From the NCBI RefSeq assembly GCF_026004075.1, contig NZ_BPIK01000001.1:487501-551500 (forward strand): a DNA stretch of 64,000 bases. Reading direction: 5' to 3'. This document shows positions 55,401-63,784 of the stretch, piece by piece. The position numbers were made by a program, and so were the translations under genes. The notes under the pieces were generated by a model. The model was not told where the DNA came from. It saw nothing but the letters and a program-made list of their open reading frames with translations, and searched no databases. Numbering within the stretch: the first letter of the stretch is position 1; every line of letters starts with the position of its first letter. The DNA is from Meiothermus sp. (GTDB lineage: Bacteria; Deinococcota; Deinococci; Deinococcales; Thermaceae).

Positions 55401-55904
55401 CTACATAATCTGAATCTGTCCGCGCAGCTCGCCCGCCCGGAAGGCCGCGGTGTGAATATCGAAGTAGAGTTCTCCCCGGTACAGGCGGTTCAGGTCGTCC
55501 AGGCTTAGCTCGAGGCGATCCATAAAGGTGGCGCTCCGACCATCGGACGCCGGCATCACCTTGAGGGCCTGCAACAGGGGGCCGTTCTGCCCCTTGGGGC
55601 CGCGGTGCAGGTGTACGGCGCTGGTCAGCCGGGCGTTCAGCGCCGGGTCGTCCACCGGGTCGCGGGTGTAGTCGCGGAAGGGCCCGGCCAGGTTGGCGAC
55701 CGCGCCCTGGATGCTCAGGGTGGAACCCATGAGCTCGAGGCGCACCACCGCCAGGGCCGGGGTGTTGGCCGCGTTGGGCACCACCTCGGCCCCACTCAGC
55801 ACCACCGCCCGCACCGCACTGCCCATCCCCTGGGCCCGGGCGCTGCCCAGGCCCAGCAACAGCAGGCTGGCCCCCATGCCGCTTACAAATGCACGACGCT
55901 GCAT
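55401..55904 (-). CDS. CHRD-domain exported protein
   Basis: 167 aa. It has a signal peptide (about 1-24: RRAFVSGMGASLLLLGLGSARAQ, cut after ARA). The mature part is a CHRD domain (VVLSGAEVVPNAANTPALAV, VHLHRGPKGQNGPLLQAL, ELYFDIHTAAFRAGELRGQI). CHRD domains are extracellular beta-rich modules of unclear function. It lies between two ferritin-like genes with 9-11 nt gaps, so the three are one transcript. Confidence 0.88.
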   Translation of the reverse strand: MQRRAFVSGMGASLLLLGLGSARAQGMGSAVRAVVLSGAEVVPNAANTPALAVVRLELMGSTLSIQGAVANLAGPFRDYTRDPVDDPALNARLTSAVHLHRGPKGQNGPLLQALKVMPASDGRSATFMDRLELSLDDLNRLYRGELYFDIHTAAFRAGELRGQIQIM

Positions 55905-55913
55905 GGACTCCCC

Positions 55914-56546
55914 CTACTTACGAATAAAGCCCTGCACAGCCTGAGTGACCTGCTGGGGGGTGATGGCGACGGCCACCGCCCGGCCCACCGGGGTCTGCGG
56001 GCCTTCCACCCGCCCGCCCAGGGTCAGCACCGCGTCGCGCAGGATGGCCAGGTGGGCCTCCTCGTTCATGGCGATGCTGGCCGCCGCCGAGAGCACGGCT
56101 TTGTTCTGAATCAGGGGAATGGCCCCCAGGTAGGCCCCGGTAAAGGCGGTCTCGAGGGCCACCAGGGTTTCCAGTACTTTCAGCCGGTTGGCCGCGTTGA
56201 ACTGCAGATCGCCGTAGGTAAACTGCGGACGGGCCACGGGCATGGCGTTGAAGGGGCCCCGGATGGTGTCGGTCAGGGCCTTGACGTGGGCCTCCTCGTG
56301 CTTCAGGGCTTCGGCCAGGTAGTCCCGGATCTCGCTGGGGAAGCTCACCGTGAGGGCGCGGGTGTAGGCATCGGTAGCCAGGTACTCGGCCGTGAGGGCC
56401 AGGTTGAGCACATCCAGGTCGCTCACGTTTTGCGACTGGGCCAGGGCCTGCCCCACCAGGTTATGGGCCAGGGCCGTGGAGAGGCCGGCTGCGGTCAAGA
56501 CCTTAACGAACTTCCTACGGGCCAGATTTTGGGGTTGCGGTTCCAT
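55914..56546 (-). CDS. Exported ferritin-like protein with Tat-type signal
   Basis: 210 aa. The signal region has RRKFVKVLTAAG and ends ALAQ near residue 36, resembling a Tat leader. The ferritin-like bundle follows (LALTAEYLATDAY, LKHEEAHVKAL, ALETAFTGAYL, MNEEAHLAIL), giving the repeated ExxH pattern of a di-metal site. GGAGGTG is 6 nt before the ATG. It heads the ferritin/CHRD/ferritin cluster. Substrate and function are unknown. Confidence 0.82.
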   Translation of the reverse strand: MEPQPQNLARRKFVKVLTAAGLSTALAHNLVGQALAQSQNVSDLDVLNLALTAEYLATDAYTRALTVSFPSEIRDYLAEALKHEEAHVKALTDTIRGPFNAMPVARPQFTYGDLQFNAANRLKVLETLVALETAFTGAYLGAIPLIQNKAVLSAAASIAMNEEAHLAILRDAVLTLGGRVEGPQTPVGRAVAVAITPQQVTQAVQGFIRK

Positions 56547-56611
56547 TTTGCACCTCCACCCTGCTATTCGCAGGGGAGGAGGTTTTTGGATTAAGGGCCC
56601 GTACCGCTCAT

Positions 56612-57553
56612 TTAGGTAAACAGGCTCGAGACCGATTCCCCCCGGTGAATCCGCCAGATGGCCTCGGCGAAAAGGGGCCCCACACTGAGCTGCTGGACTT
56701 TGCTGCTGGGCTTGGCCTTGTAGGCGCAGGTATTGGTTGCCGCCACCTCGGCAATGGGCGCTTTCTCGATCCGGTCAATGGCCGGGCCCACATACACTCC
56801 GTGCGTGAAGGCCGCATAGACAGCCTGCGCGCCATTTTGCATGAGGGAATCGGCGGCCTGCACCAGGGTTCCAGCTGTGGAAACCTCGTCATCTACCACC
56901 AGGGCCGTTTTGCCCCGCACATCACCCACCAACCCCCTCGAGGTCACCTCGGTATCGGAAAGCCGCTGCTTATCGATGAAAGCGATCGGCAGGGCCAGAC
57001 GGCGTGCCAGCGAACTCGCCCGCTTGATATCGCCAGCGTCGGGTGCTACCACCACAGCATTTTCTAGCCTTTCTACACGGGTAGCAAAGTAGTTGGCAAT
57101 CACCGGTTCGGCCGAAAGGTGGTCTACGGGAACCTTAAAAAAGCCGTGCACCTGGGCTGAGTGAAGCGTCATGGTCAGCACCCGGTCGGCCCCGGCGGCC
57201 TGGATCAGATCGGCGACCAGCCTTGCCGCAATCGAGATACGGGGAGCGTCTTTTTTGTCGCTGCGGGCGTAGGCGTAGTAGGGAATGACCGCAGTGACGC
57301 GGGCCGCGCTGCTGCTTTTGGCCGCGTCGATCATCATTAGAAGCTCTACGAGATGATCCTGCACCGGGGGCGTGAGTGATTGAATGATGAAAATATCGCC
57401 CTCGCGAAGGCTTTGCTCGTATCGAACGAAGAGACAGTCGTTGGCAAAGCGCTCGGTAACGCTCTTACCAAGAGGAACCCCCAGGTTGTCGGCTATTTCT
57501 TTGGCCAGGGGTAGATTGGACTGTCCGCTAAACACCATCAAGGGTCGTTCCAT
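56612..57553 (-). CDS. prs: Ribose-phosphate pyrophosphokinase
   Basis: 313 aa. It has the PRPP-synthase features: [17 protein letters not shown], the flexible loop [14 protein letters not shown], the catalytic [11 protein letters not shown] region and the PRPP-binding loop [12 protein letters not shown]. It makes PRPP from ribose 5-phosphate and ATP, feeding PurF encoded on the other strand. The final loop differs slightly from the usual VDDMIDTAGT pattern but keeps both Asp and the TAGT. The start ATG has a weak Shine-Dalgarno. Confidence 0.94.
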   Translation of the reverse strand: MERPLMVFSGQSNLPLAKEIADNLGVPLGKSVTERFANDCLFVRYEQSLREGDIFIIQSLTPPVQDHLVELLMMIDAAKSSSAARVTAVIPYYAYARSDKKDAPRISIAARLVADLIQAAGADRVLTMTLHSAQVHGFFKVPVDHLSAEPVIANYFATRVERLENAVVVAPDAGDIKRASSLARRLALPIAFIDKQRLSDTEVTSRGLVGDVRGKTALVVDDEVSTAGTLVQAADSLMQNGAQAVYAAFTHGVYVGPAIDRIEKAPIAEVAATNTCAYKAKPSSKVQQLSVGPLFAEAIWRIHRGESVSSLFT

Positions 57554-57662
57554 AACCGCCTGAAAGCATACAACGACCGGAGATACGGGCAGTAGGTGCC
57601 AGCCAGAACTTCATCTAGTTCCCAACGCCTTTTTGGCTCTTAATGCCCCATACCCGTATCTG

Positions 57663-58802
57663 CTAGAGCTGCTCCATTTCTTGTTGTAGACCGGTGGTCA
57701 CCTCGGGGCCTGTTTTGTGCAGGAAGACGTTAATTTCACTGCGGATGCCGAATGGGCCGGGATAAACGCCGGGTTCGATGGTAAAAGCCAGGCCGGGAAT
57801 CAGGGGGCGGGTATCGTGGGTCTCGAGGTCGTCGAGGTGGGTGCCGTTGCCGTGGGTGGCGCTGAAGCCCAGGTGGTGGCCGGTGCGGTGCAGCACATAG
57901 GCCCCCAGGCCAGCCTGCTCGATCACCTGCCGGGCCGCCCGGTCGAGTTCGAACCCCCGGGGTTGTCGCCCGTCGGCATAGGCCTGTCGGCAGAACTCGA
58001 GCGCCGCGTTCCGCGCGTCGCGCACCACCGCCCAGGCACGGTGAACCTCTTCGGGTACATCCCAACCGGCCATCCAGGTTACGTCGGCGTAGGGGCCGCC
58101 GGGTTCTTTGCACCACAGGTCAATCAGCATCACCTGACCCCGCTCCAGCCGGCTTTCCCCCACGGTGTGGTGGGGATTGGCGGCGTTGGGGCCGTAGGCC
58201 ACCATGGGGGGATGATCGAATACCAGTCCTCTGGAGGCAAACACCTTGCTGATTTCGGCCTGCACCTCGAGCTCGCTTGGGGGGTGGTCGAGCCGATTTC
58301 GTACAAAACCCAGGGCGTGTTCCAGAGCGGCCTCGATCCCCGCGGCCGCGCGCTTATGAGCGGCCAGGTCGGCAGGCGTCCAGGTTTGGAACTGCAACAG
58401 GATTTCCGCCGAGGAAACCACCTCGAGGCCCATACCCCGCAGCAGCTCCAGGGTTCCAGCGTCGATGCGCGAGAGGTAAGGAATCCCCCCGCCAGGGTGA
58501 TACTCCATAGCAATGCGGCCCAGTGGGGCTACATACGTTTGCAAGGCTTGCACAAACTGCTGGTAGCTCGAGAACACCACCCACCGGCCCGGGAGGTTGG
58601 GAAAACTGGTCTTTTCGATGGCATGAACGATAAAGATGAGTTCGCCGTAGGCTGGTATCAGATAGGCAAAGCGGCGGCTAAGCATAAGTCCCTGTAGCCC
58701 CAGAGCTTCCAGGGCCAGAATGTTGCTCCCCTGAAAACTGTAGAGCAACCAACCGGGGATGCGGGCTTCTTGCAAGGCTCCTTGGGCTTTGGCAATGTCC
58801 AT
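57663..58802 (-). CDS. M24-family metallopeptidase (Xaa-Pro aminopeptidase/dipeptidase-like)
   Basis: 379 aa. An N-terminal creatinase-like domain (1-140) precedes the pita-bread domain. All five metal ligands are visible: Asp in LIDLWCKE, Asp in PYADVTW, His in GHHLGFS, Glu in TIEPGVYP and Glu in RSEINVF. It likely removes residues next to proline from peptides in the cytoplasm. The ATG has TAGTAT 6 nt upstream and no Shine-Dalgarno. It is divergent from the IscA-type gene. Confidence 0.9.
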   Translation of the reverse strand: MDIAKAQGALQEARIPGWLLYSFQGSNILALEALGLQGLMLSRRFAYLIPAYGELIFIVHAIEKTSFPNLPGRWVVFSSYQQFVQALQTYVAPLGRIAMEYHPGGGIPYLSRIDAGTLELLRGMGLEVVSSAEILLQFQTWTPADLAAHKRAAAGIEAALEHALGFVRNRLDHPPSELEVQAEISKVFASRGLVFDHPPMVAYGPNAANPHHTVGESRLERGQVMLIDLWCKEPGGPYADVTWMAGWDVPEEVHRAWAVVRDARNAALEFCRQAYADGRQPRGFELDRAARQVIEQAGLGAYVLHRTGHHLGFSATHGNGTHLDDLETHDTRPLIPGLAFTIEPGVYPGPFGIRSEINVFLHKTGPEVTTGLQQEMEQL

Positions 58803-58808
58803 GCGTAC

Positions 58809-58814
58809 ATACTA
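58809..58814 (-). promoter_or_regulatory. -10 box for a leaderless M24 peptidase mRNA
   Basis: TAGTAT on the minus strand, 6 nt before the ATG. No clear -35. Confidence 0.5.
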
Positions 58815-58887
58815 CCGGGCGGTCTGGGGTGCTCTTGCTTACGTTTTAGCTTGGCTGAAGTGCTAGTCTTGGATGAGGAGGTTGTTT

Positions 58888-59280
58888 GTGGTTCAGGAGC
58901 AGACGGTGCTTTCCATTACGCCCCTGGCGGCTGAACGCGCCAAGGAGATTCTCCACCGCTATAACAAACCCGATGCGGCGATCCGGGTGTTCATTAAATC
59001 CGGCGGTTGTAGTGGCTATCAGTACGGTATGGCGGTGGATGAGCGGCAGCTCGAGGGCGACACCGTCGTGGAAATGCACGGGGTGCGCCTGGTGATTGAT
59101 CGCATGTCTCTGCCGTTGTTGGCAGGTTCCCAGGTAGACTGGGTCGAAAACCTTATGGGCGGTGGCTTTAGCGTAAATAATCCCAACGCTACCTCTTCAT
59201 GTGGCTGTGGGCACTCATTCCGCACCGATGGGGCTAAGGCTCCCGCGAGCGAGGGTAGCGGTGGCTGCTGCAGTGGTTGA
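58888..59280 (+). CDS. A-type iron-sulfur carrier protein (IscA/SufA/ErpA family)
   Basis: About 130 aa from a GTG. The three conserved cysteines are present: Cys in [10 protein letters not shown] and the pair in SSCGCGHSF, which carry an Fe-S cluster or iron. After that pair there is an extra tail with a third site (GGCCSG) not seen in most family members. AGGAGG lies about 6 nt before the GTG at 58888; an ATG at 58873 is in frame but overlaps that site. It is monocistronic: a strong terminator follows 27 nt after the stop. Confidence 0.92.
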   Translation: MVQEQTVLSITPLAAERAKEILHRYNKPDAAIRVFIKSGGCSGYQYGMAVDERQLEGDTVVEMHGVRLVIDRMSLPLLAGSQVDWVENLMGGGFSVNNPNATSSCGCGHSFRTDGAKAPASEGSGGCCSG

Positions 59281-59307
59281 CGCCCAACAGCCCGCACCCC
59301 ACCTCAC

Positions 59308-59333
59308 CGCCCGCCGCAAACGGCGGGCGTTTT
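59308..59333 (+). terminator. Terminator after the IscA-type gene
   Basis: CGCCCGCCG and CGGCGGGCG are perfect 9-bp arms around CAAA, followed by TTTT. Confidence 0.9.
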
Positions 59334-59429
59334 GCGTGCTATCACCATGTATCAAACCCGGGGCGGGCTAAAACCAGATACCTGGCCGCAGGACGACCCA
59401 AGCTTTATCAGCGGTGCGATGGAGCATCT

Positions 59430-59450
59430 ATCCATCAGTTGGTGGATGAG
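59430..59450 (+). promoter_or_regulatory. Shared palindromic motif, copy 1
   Basis: ATCCATCAGTTGGTGGATGAG contains the near-palindrome ATCCATC-AGTT-GGTGGAT. A 21-bp stretch differing at three bases is at 63639-63659. This copy is 82 bp before the -35 of the first peptide-binding protein gene. It may be a common operator. Apart from it and the promoter, 59334-59622 holds nothing I recognise. Confidence 0.5.
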
Positions 59451-59531
59451 TTTTGCTCAAATGGTTAGATTGGCGTACCAGACTAAATAGACGCTCAAGC
59501 CCCGGATACCTACAGCTCACTCAAGCGTTAT

Positions 59532-59559
59532 TTGACGGGTTGAATAGGATGGCTATAAT
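59532..59559 (+). promoter_or_regulatory. Strong promoter of the first peptide-binding protein
   Basis: TTGACG (59532-59537), 16 nt, perfect TATAAT (59554-59559). Transcription would start near 59566. Confidence 0.85.
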
Positions 59560-59586
59560 AGGGACGGCAAAATGCCATAGTTAAAC

Positions 59587-59608
59587 GATTCTGCAGTAAC
59601 GCAGAATC
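59587..59608 (+). other. 5'-UTR hairpin before the first peptide-binding protein
   Basis: GATTCTGC and GCAGAATC are perfect 8-bp arms around AGTAAC, two nt before AAAGGAGG and 14 nt before the ATG. A likely 5' mRNA stabiliser or translation control element. Confidence 0.5.
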
Positions 59609-59622
59609 CCAAAGGAGGCTAG

Positions 59623-61497
59623 ATGAATCGTTATAGCAAGATTGTTGCACTTGGTCTAACCTTGGTGGCCGGTGCAGCGCTGGCGGGCCCAGCCGACAAC
59701 AGCCTGGTGATTGGGGCTTCCCAAGAGCCGCGGGTGCTGGGAGGCGACTTCCTAAGCGTGATCTCCAACCAGTCCATCAAGACCGAGATCGAAAACTACC
59801 TCTTCGCGCCCCTGATCGTGCAAAACCTGAAGGCTGAGAACGAGGCAGTGCTGGCTACCGAGGTGCCGACGCTGGCTAACCGCCGCCTGCGGGTAACCGA
59901 TATCGGTGGGGGCAAACGCCGTCTGGAGATCGATATCACTCTGAAGCCCAACCTGCGTTGGTCGGATGGCGATCCCCTGGACACCGACGACTTCGCCTTC
60001 TTCTACGAAGTGGGCAAGGCCAAGGGTATGGCTGTGCTCAACCCGGACTACTGGGAGCGGGTTAGCCTGCGGGTGCGCGACAAGCAAAACATGACCGTGG
60101 TCTTTGAGCCGGCCTACTACTACGATACCTATGGTTCGCCCATCGGGTACGCGCCGGTGCACAAGATGGGCCCCGAGTGGGAGAGGGTCAAGGCGGCTGC
60201 GGCTCCCCTCAACCCCGACCGTGATGCCCAGCGCCTGAACGAGCTGTACCGCAACTTCTTCCAGCAGTTCAGCTCGAACCAGGCCATCAACGCCGGGCGC
60301 ATGGTCTACAGCGGCCCCTTTAAGGTGCAGCGTTGGGTCTCCAACAGCTCCATCGAGCTGGTGCGCAACCCCAACTTCAACGCTATTGTGCCCCAGGGCG
60401 GTGCCGATAAGTACGTGCAGCGCGTAATCTACCGCATCATCCAGAACACCAACTCGCTCCTAGTAGCCATTCTGGGCGGTGGCATTGACGCGACCTCCAC
60501 TGTGGGTATCTCGGCCGACCAGGCCCGCAGCAAGCAGCTCACCAGCCGTGCGCCGGGTCGCTTCGATATCTGGGCCATTCCGGGTGCCATCTGGGAGCAC
60601 ATCGATATCAACAAGTTCACCAACGTGCAGCGCGTGCGCGACCTGACCCTGGACGACAAGCGCACCCGCCAGGCCCTGTTGCACGCCATCAACCGTGACG
60701 CCTGGGTGCAGGCCTTCTTCGATGGGGCCGAGCCGGTTTCCCACACCTGGGTGGCGCCTTCCAACCCGCTCTTTAACCCCAACGTGAAGAAGTACGAGTA
60801 CAACCCGGCCCGTGCCCGCGAGCTGCTGGCCCAGGTGGGCTGGCGCCCTGGCCCGGACGGCATCCTGCAACGCACGGTGGATGGCCGTACGGTGCGCTTT
60901 GAGATCGAGTGGGTAACTACCGCTGGCAACGCCATTCGCGAGCGTACCCAACAGCTCTTCATCGAGCAGTGGCGTCAGGTGGGCATTGCCGTCAAAACAG
61001 CCAACGCTCCCAGCGCGGTGGTCTTCGCCGACGACTTCATCCAGCGGGCTGAGGAAGGTAAGTGGCTGATGTTCATGTTCGCTTGGGTGAGCAGCCTGGC
61101 CGAAGATGGCAGCCTCTTCCAGCACAAGAACCTCAACACCGGTGCGGTGCAGATTCCCACCAAGGATAACAACTATGCCGGCCAGAACATCGGCAACTGG
61201 CGCAACGAGGAATTCGACCGCCTGACCAGCCAGGGCGTGCTCGAGTTCGACGAAGCCCGCCGCAAGCAGCTCTTTGCCCGTGCCCAGGAGATCTGGGCCG
61301 AGGAACTGCCTGCCCTGCCCTTGCGCTTCCGCTCCAACTTCCTGGTGGTGCGCACCGGTCTGGTCAACTACGTGGCCTCGACCTACTCGGGCGGCAACGG
61401 CTACCCCGGGTGGAACTCCTGGGAGATTGGCTGGGCCAGCCGTGGGGCTGTCAAGCGCCACGACCAAGCCCAGGCCGGCGGTATTGCCATCAAGTAA
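59623..61497 (+). CDS. Peptide ABC transporter substrate-binding protein, paralogue A
   Basis: 624 aa. A signal peptide (about 1-22, ending AALAGP, no lipobox) leads to a family-5 periplasmic binding protein: SLVIGASQEPRVLGGDFLS at the start, then LRWSDGDPLDTDDFAFFYEV and a C-terminal lobe. It is about 100 residues longer than the 24473 protein. Large parts match paralogue B downstream, for example VQRVIYRIIQNTNSLLVAIL in both. It has a perfect -10, a leader hairpin and AAAGGAGG, pointing to high expression. Confidence 0.93.
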   Translation: MNRYSKIVALGLTLVAGAALAGPADNSLVIGASQEPRVLGGDFLSVISNQSIKTEIENYLFAPLIVQNLKAENEAVLATEVPTLANRRLRVTDIGGGKRRLEIDITLKPNLRWSDGDPLDTDDFAFFYEVGKAKGMAVLNPDYWERVSLRVRDKQNMTVVFEPAYYYDTYGSPIGYAPVHKMGPEWERVKAAAAPLNPDRDAQRLNELYRNFFQQFSSNQAINAGRMVYSGPFKVQRWVSNSSIELVRNPNFNAIVPQGGADKYVQRVIYRIIQNTNSLLVAILGGGIDATSTVGISADQARSKQLTSRAPGRFDIWAIPGAIWEHIDINKFTNVQRVRDLTLDDKRTRQALLHAINRDAWVQAFFDGAEPVSHTWVAPSNPLFNPNVKKYEYNPARARELLAQVGWRPGPDGILQRTVDGRTVRFEIEWVTTAGNAIRERTQQLFIEQWRQVGIAVKTANAPSAVVFADDFIQRAEEGKWLMFMFAWVSSLAEDGSLFQHKNLNTGAVQIPTKDNNYAGQNIGNWRNEEFDRLTSQGVLEFDEARRKQLFARAQEIWAEELPALPLRFRSNFLVVRTGLVNYVASTYSGGNGYPGWNSWEIGWASRGAVKRHDQAQAGGIAIK

Positions 61498-61513
61498 AAC
61501 CCACTCAAAGGCA

Positions 61514-61543
61514 GCAAAACCAGGGGGATCCCCCTGGTTTTGC
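61514..61543 (+). terminator. 30-bp perfect palindrome, terminator between the paralogues
   Basis: GCAAAACCAG plus GGGGATCCCC plus CTGGTTTTGC reads the same on both strands and is followed by CCTTT. It is 17 nt past paralogue A. Confidence 0.75.
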
Positions 61544-61613
61544 CCTTTAGAGACCCTGATCGCAGAATGAATGGCTTGCTGGATACATGTATAAAGACAG
61601 GTCGTCAAGCGTC

Positions 61614-61642
61614 TACACAAATTGCCCTACGAACAATACAAT
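61614..61642 (+). promoter_or_regulatory. Promoter of paralogue B
   Basis: TACACA (61614-61619), 17 nt, TACAAT (61637-61642). It is moderate; transcription would start near 61649, leaving a short leader with GAGGAGG. Confidence 0.5.
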
Positions 61643-61678
61643 CAGGCCCAGCCAAAGACTGGCTAATGAGGAGGAGCG

Positions 61679-63526
61679 ATGAAACGTAAGCTCATTGCGC
61701 TAATGGTTTTGGGCGGACTGACGCTGGCAGGCCCTCAGGACAACAGCCTGATTATTGGAGCAGCTCAGGAGCCCAGGGTACTGGCGGGAGATGTGGTGAA
61801 TGCCATCTCCAACCAGTCCATCAAGTTCGAAATCGAGAACTTTCTGTTTGCTCCCATTGTGCAAACCACCCGCGATCTGAATATGATCCCGGTGGTGGTG
61901 ACGGAGGTGCCCACGCAACAAAACGGGCGCTTGCGATTTACCAATGTCCGGCCTGGGGTAAGGCGCCTCGAGCTCGACTACACCATCCGGCCCGATGCGG
62001 TCTGGTCGGACGGGCGTCCCATCACCACCGACGATGTGGCCCTGTACTTTGAAATGGGCAAGACCAGGGGCGTGCCCTCTACCAATGTCGACTTCTTCGA
62101 CCGGGCTACCCTGCGGGTACGGGATGCCCGCAACTTTACGGTGACCCTCGAGCCGGCCTACTTCTACGATCTGGACATCAACCAGGTCTACTATGCCCCC
62201 AGCCACATCATGCGTGCCGAGTGGGACAGGGCCAAAGCTGCGGCAGCCCAGACCACCGATGCCGCGCGGCAGGCCGAGATTTTCCGCAACTTCTTTACCC
62301 AGTTTTCCACCCCGCAGTACCTGAACAGTGGCCGGATGGTCTACTCGGGCCCTTTTACCCTGACCCGCTGGGTGCCCGGTAGCAGTATCGAGATGCAGCG
62401 CAACCCTCGCTTCTGGATCAAGCCCCCAGGCGGCGAAGACAAGTATGTGCAGCGGGTAATCTACCGTATCATCCAGAACACCAACTCGCTCCTGGTGGCC
62501 ATTCTGGGGGGAGGAATTGATGCGGCCTCGAGCGTCTCGATTTCCTTCGACCAGGGCCGCAGCAAGCAGCTCACCAGCCGCGCACCGGGCCGCTTTGAAA
62601 TATGGGCGGTGGAAACGCCATTTTTTGAGCACCTGGAAATTAACCAGTTCACCAACGTGCAGCGGGTGCGCGACCTGATGCTGGATAACGTCAAGACACG
62701 CCAGGCCCTGATCTATGCCATGAACCGTGAGGGCATTACCAAGGCCTTCTTTGATGGGCTGTACACGGTGGCCCCCACCTGGGTTTCTCCAAGAAACCCC
62801 ATGTTTAACCCCAACGTCGCCAAATACCCCTACAACCCGGAACGGGCCCGCCAACTCCTGGCCGAACTGGGTTGGCGGCCGGGGCCCGACGGCATTCTGC
62901 AGCGCACCGTGGATGGTCGCACCGTGCGTTTTGAAATCGAGTGGGCCACCACTGCCGGCAACCAGGTGCGCGAGCGCATCCAGCAGTTTGTGGCGGAGAA
63001 CTACCGCCAGGTGGGGATTGCGGTGCGCATTAACAACGCACCCAGCGCAGTTGTACTCGGAGCGCAGTATCGGGCCAGGGCCCAAGAAGGCACCTGGACA
63101 GGCTTCCTGCACTTTGCCTTCAGTATGGGCCAGGCCGATGATGGGGTGCGTTCGGCCTGCCGCGACGAGGAGGGGAAGGTGGTCTATGTTCCCACTCGCG
63201 AAAACGGCTTCCGCGGTCTCAACTTTGGCGGCTGGTGCAACGAGGAGTACGACCGTTTGCGCAACCAGGCGGTCACCGAGTTCGATGTAAATCGGCGCAA
63301 GCAGTTGTTTGCCCGTATGCAGGAGATCTGGGCCAATGAAGTGGCGATGATCCCGCTGTACTTCCAGTCCGATGCGCGCGTGTACAAGGTGGGCCTGCTC
63401 AACTATGTCTCCTCGACCTTTGCTAACTCGGCCTACCCGACCATCGAGCCCTGGCTCATCGGCTGGCAGTCGCGCGGAGCCCAGAAGGTTTACGACCAGG
63501 CCAAGTACGGCCAGCCCATCAAGTAG
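61679..63526 (+). CDS. Peptide ABC transporter substrate-binding protein, paralogue B
   Basis: 615 aa. A signal peptide (about 1-18, ending LTLAGP) leads to the same fold as paralogue A over the full length: SLIIGAAQEPRVLAGDVVN, VQRVIYRIIQNTNSLLVAIL, and QRTVDGRTVRFEIEW. The C-terminal part diverges more, including an extra pair of Cys (RSACRDEEGKV, FGGWCNEEYD) that may form a disulfide. It is separated from A by a terminator and its own promoter, so the two can be expressed at different levels. Confidence 0.93.
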   Translation: MKRKLIALMVLGGLTLAGPQDNSLIIGAAQEPRVLAGDVVNAISNQSIKFEIENFLFAPIVQTTRDLNMIPVVVTEVPTQQNGRLRFTNVRPGVRRLELDYTIRPDAVWSDGRPITTDDVALYFEMGKTRGVPSTNVDFFDRATLRVRDARNFTVTLEPAYFYDLDINQVYYAPSHIMRAEWDRAKAAAAQTTDAARQAEIFRNFFTQFSTPQYLNSGRMVYSGPFTLTRWVPGSSIEMQRNPRFWIKPPGGEDKYVQRVIYRIIQNTNSLLVAILGGGIDAASSVSISFDQGRSKQLTSRAPGRFEIWAVETPFFEHLEINQFTNVQRVRDLMLDNVKTRQALIYAMNREGITKAFFDGLYTVAPTWVSPRNPMFNPNVAKYPYNPERARQLLAELGWRPGPDGILQRTVDGRTVRFEIEWATTAGNQVRERIQQFVAENYRQVGIAVRINNAPSAVVLGAQYRARAQEGTWTGFLHFAFSMGQADDGVRSACRDEEGKVVYVPTRENGFRGLNFGGWCNEEYDRLRNQAVTEFDVNRRKQLFARMQEIWANEVAMIPLYFQSDARVYKVGLLNYVSSTFANSAYPTIEPWLIGWQSRGAQKVYDQAKYGQPIK

Positions 63527-63542
63527 GCGCGGTTTTTAGCCT

Positions 63543-63574
63543 AAAAGATGTCCCCGCTCAGGGGGCATCTTTTT
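63543..63574 (+). terminator. Terminator after paralogue B
   Basis: AAAAGATGTCCCC pairs with GGGGGCATCTTTT (one G-U) around GCTCA and ends in five T residues. Confidence 0.9.
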
Positions 63575-63638
63575 ACTTGAATCAGGGCTGGTGCATGGTA
63601 AAGGCGGCATGCTGCAATGGCTTTTGCAGACTGCACGC

Positions 63639-63659
63639 ATCCATCGATTGGTGGATAAG
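63639..63659 (+). promoter_or_regulatory. Shared palindromic motif, copy 2
   Basis: ATCCATCGATTGGTGGATAAG matches copy 1 at 59430 except at three positions. It is 91 bp before the permease -35. Confidence 0.5.
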
Positions 63660-63749
63660 CCAGCCAAAGGACGCAACAAGCACGTCCTGGACGGTAAAAC
63701 GTACTATCTTGCCCGGTTGATGGCGGGCTTTGAAAACCCGGAACATGCA

Positions 63750-63777
63750 TTCACAAGACATCTTGAAACAGTATTAT
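63750..63777 (+). promoter_or_regulatory. Promoter of the permease gene at the window end
   Basis: TTCACA (63750-63755), 16 nt, TATTAT (63772-63777). The -10 ends 7 nt before the GTG start, so the mRNA is predicted to be leaderless. Confidence 0.65.
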
Positions 63778-63784
63778 GTAGGGC

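Noticed and set aside
61700-63112. 470-residue minus-strand open frame
   Set aside because: It is antisense to the intact peptide-binding protein B, has no ribosome-binding site and a composition typical of a reverse frame.
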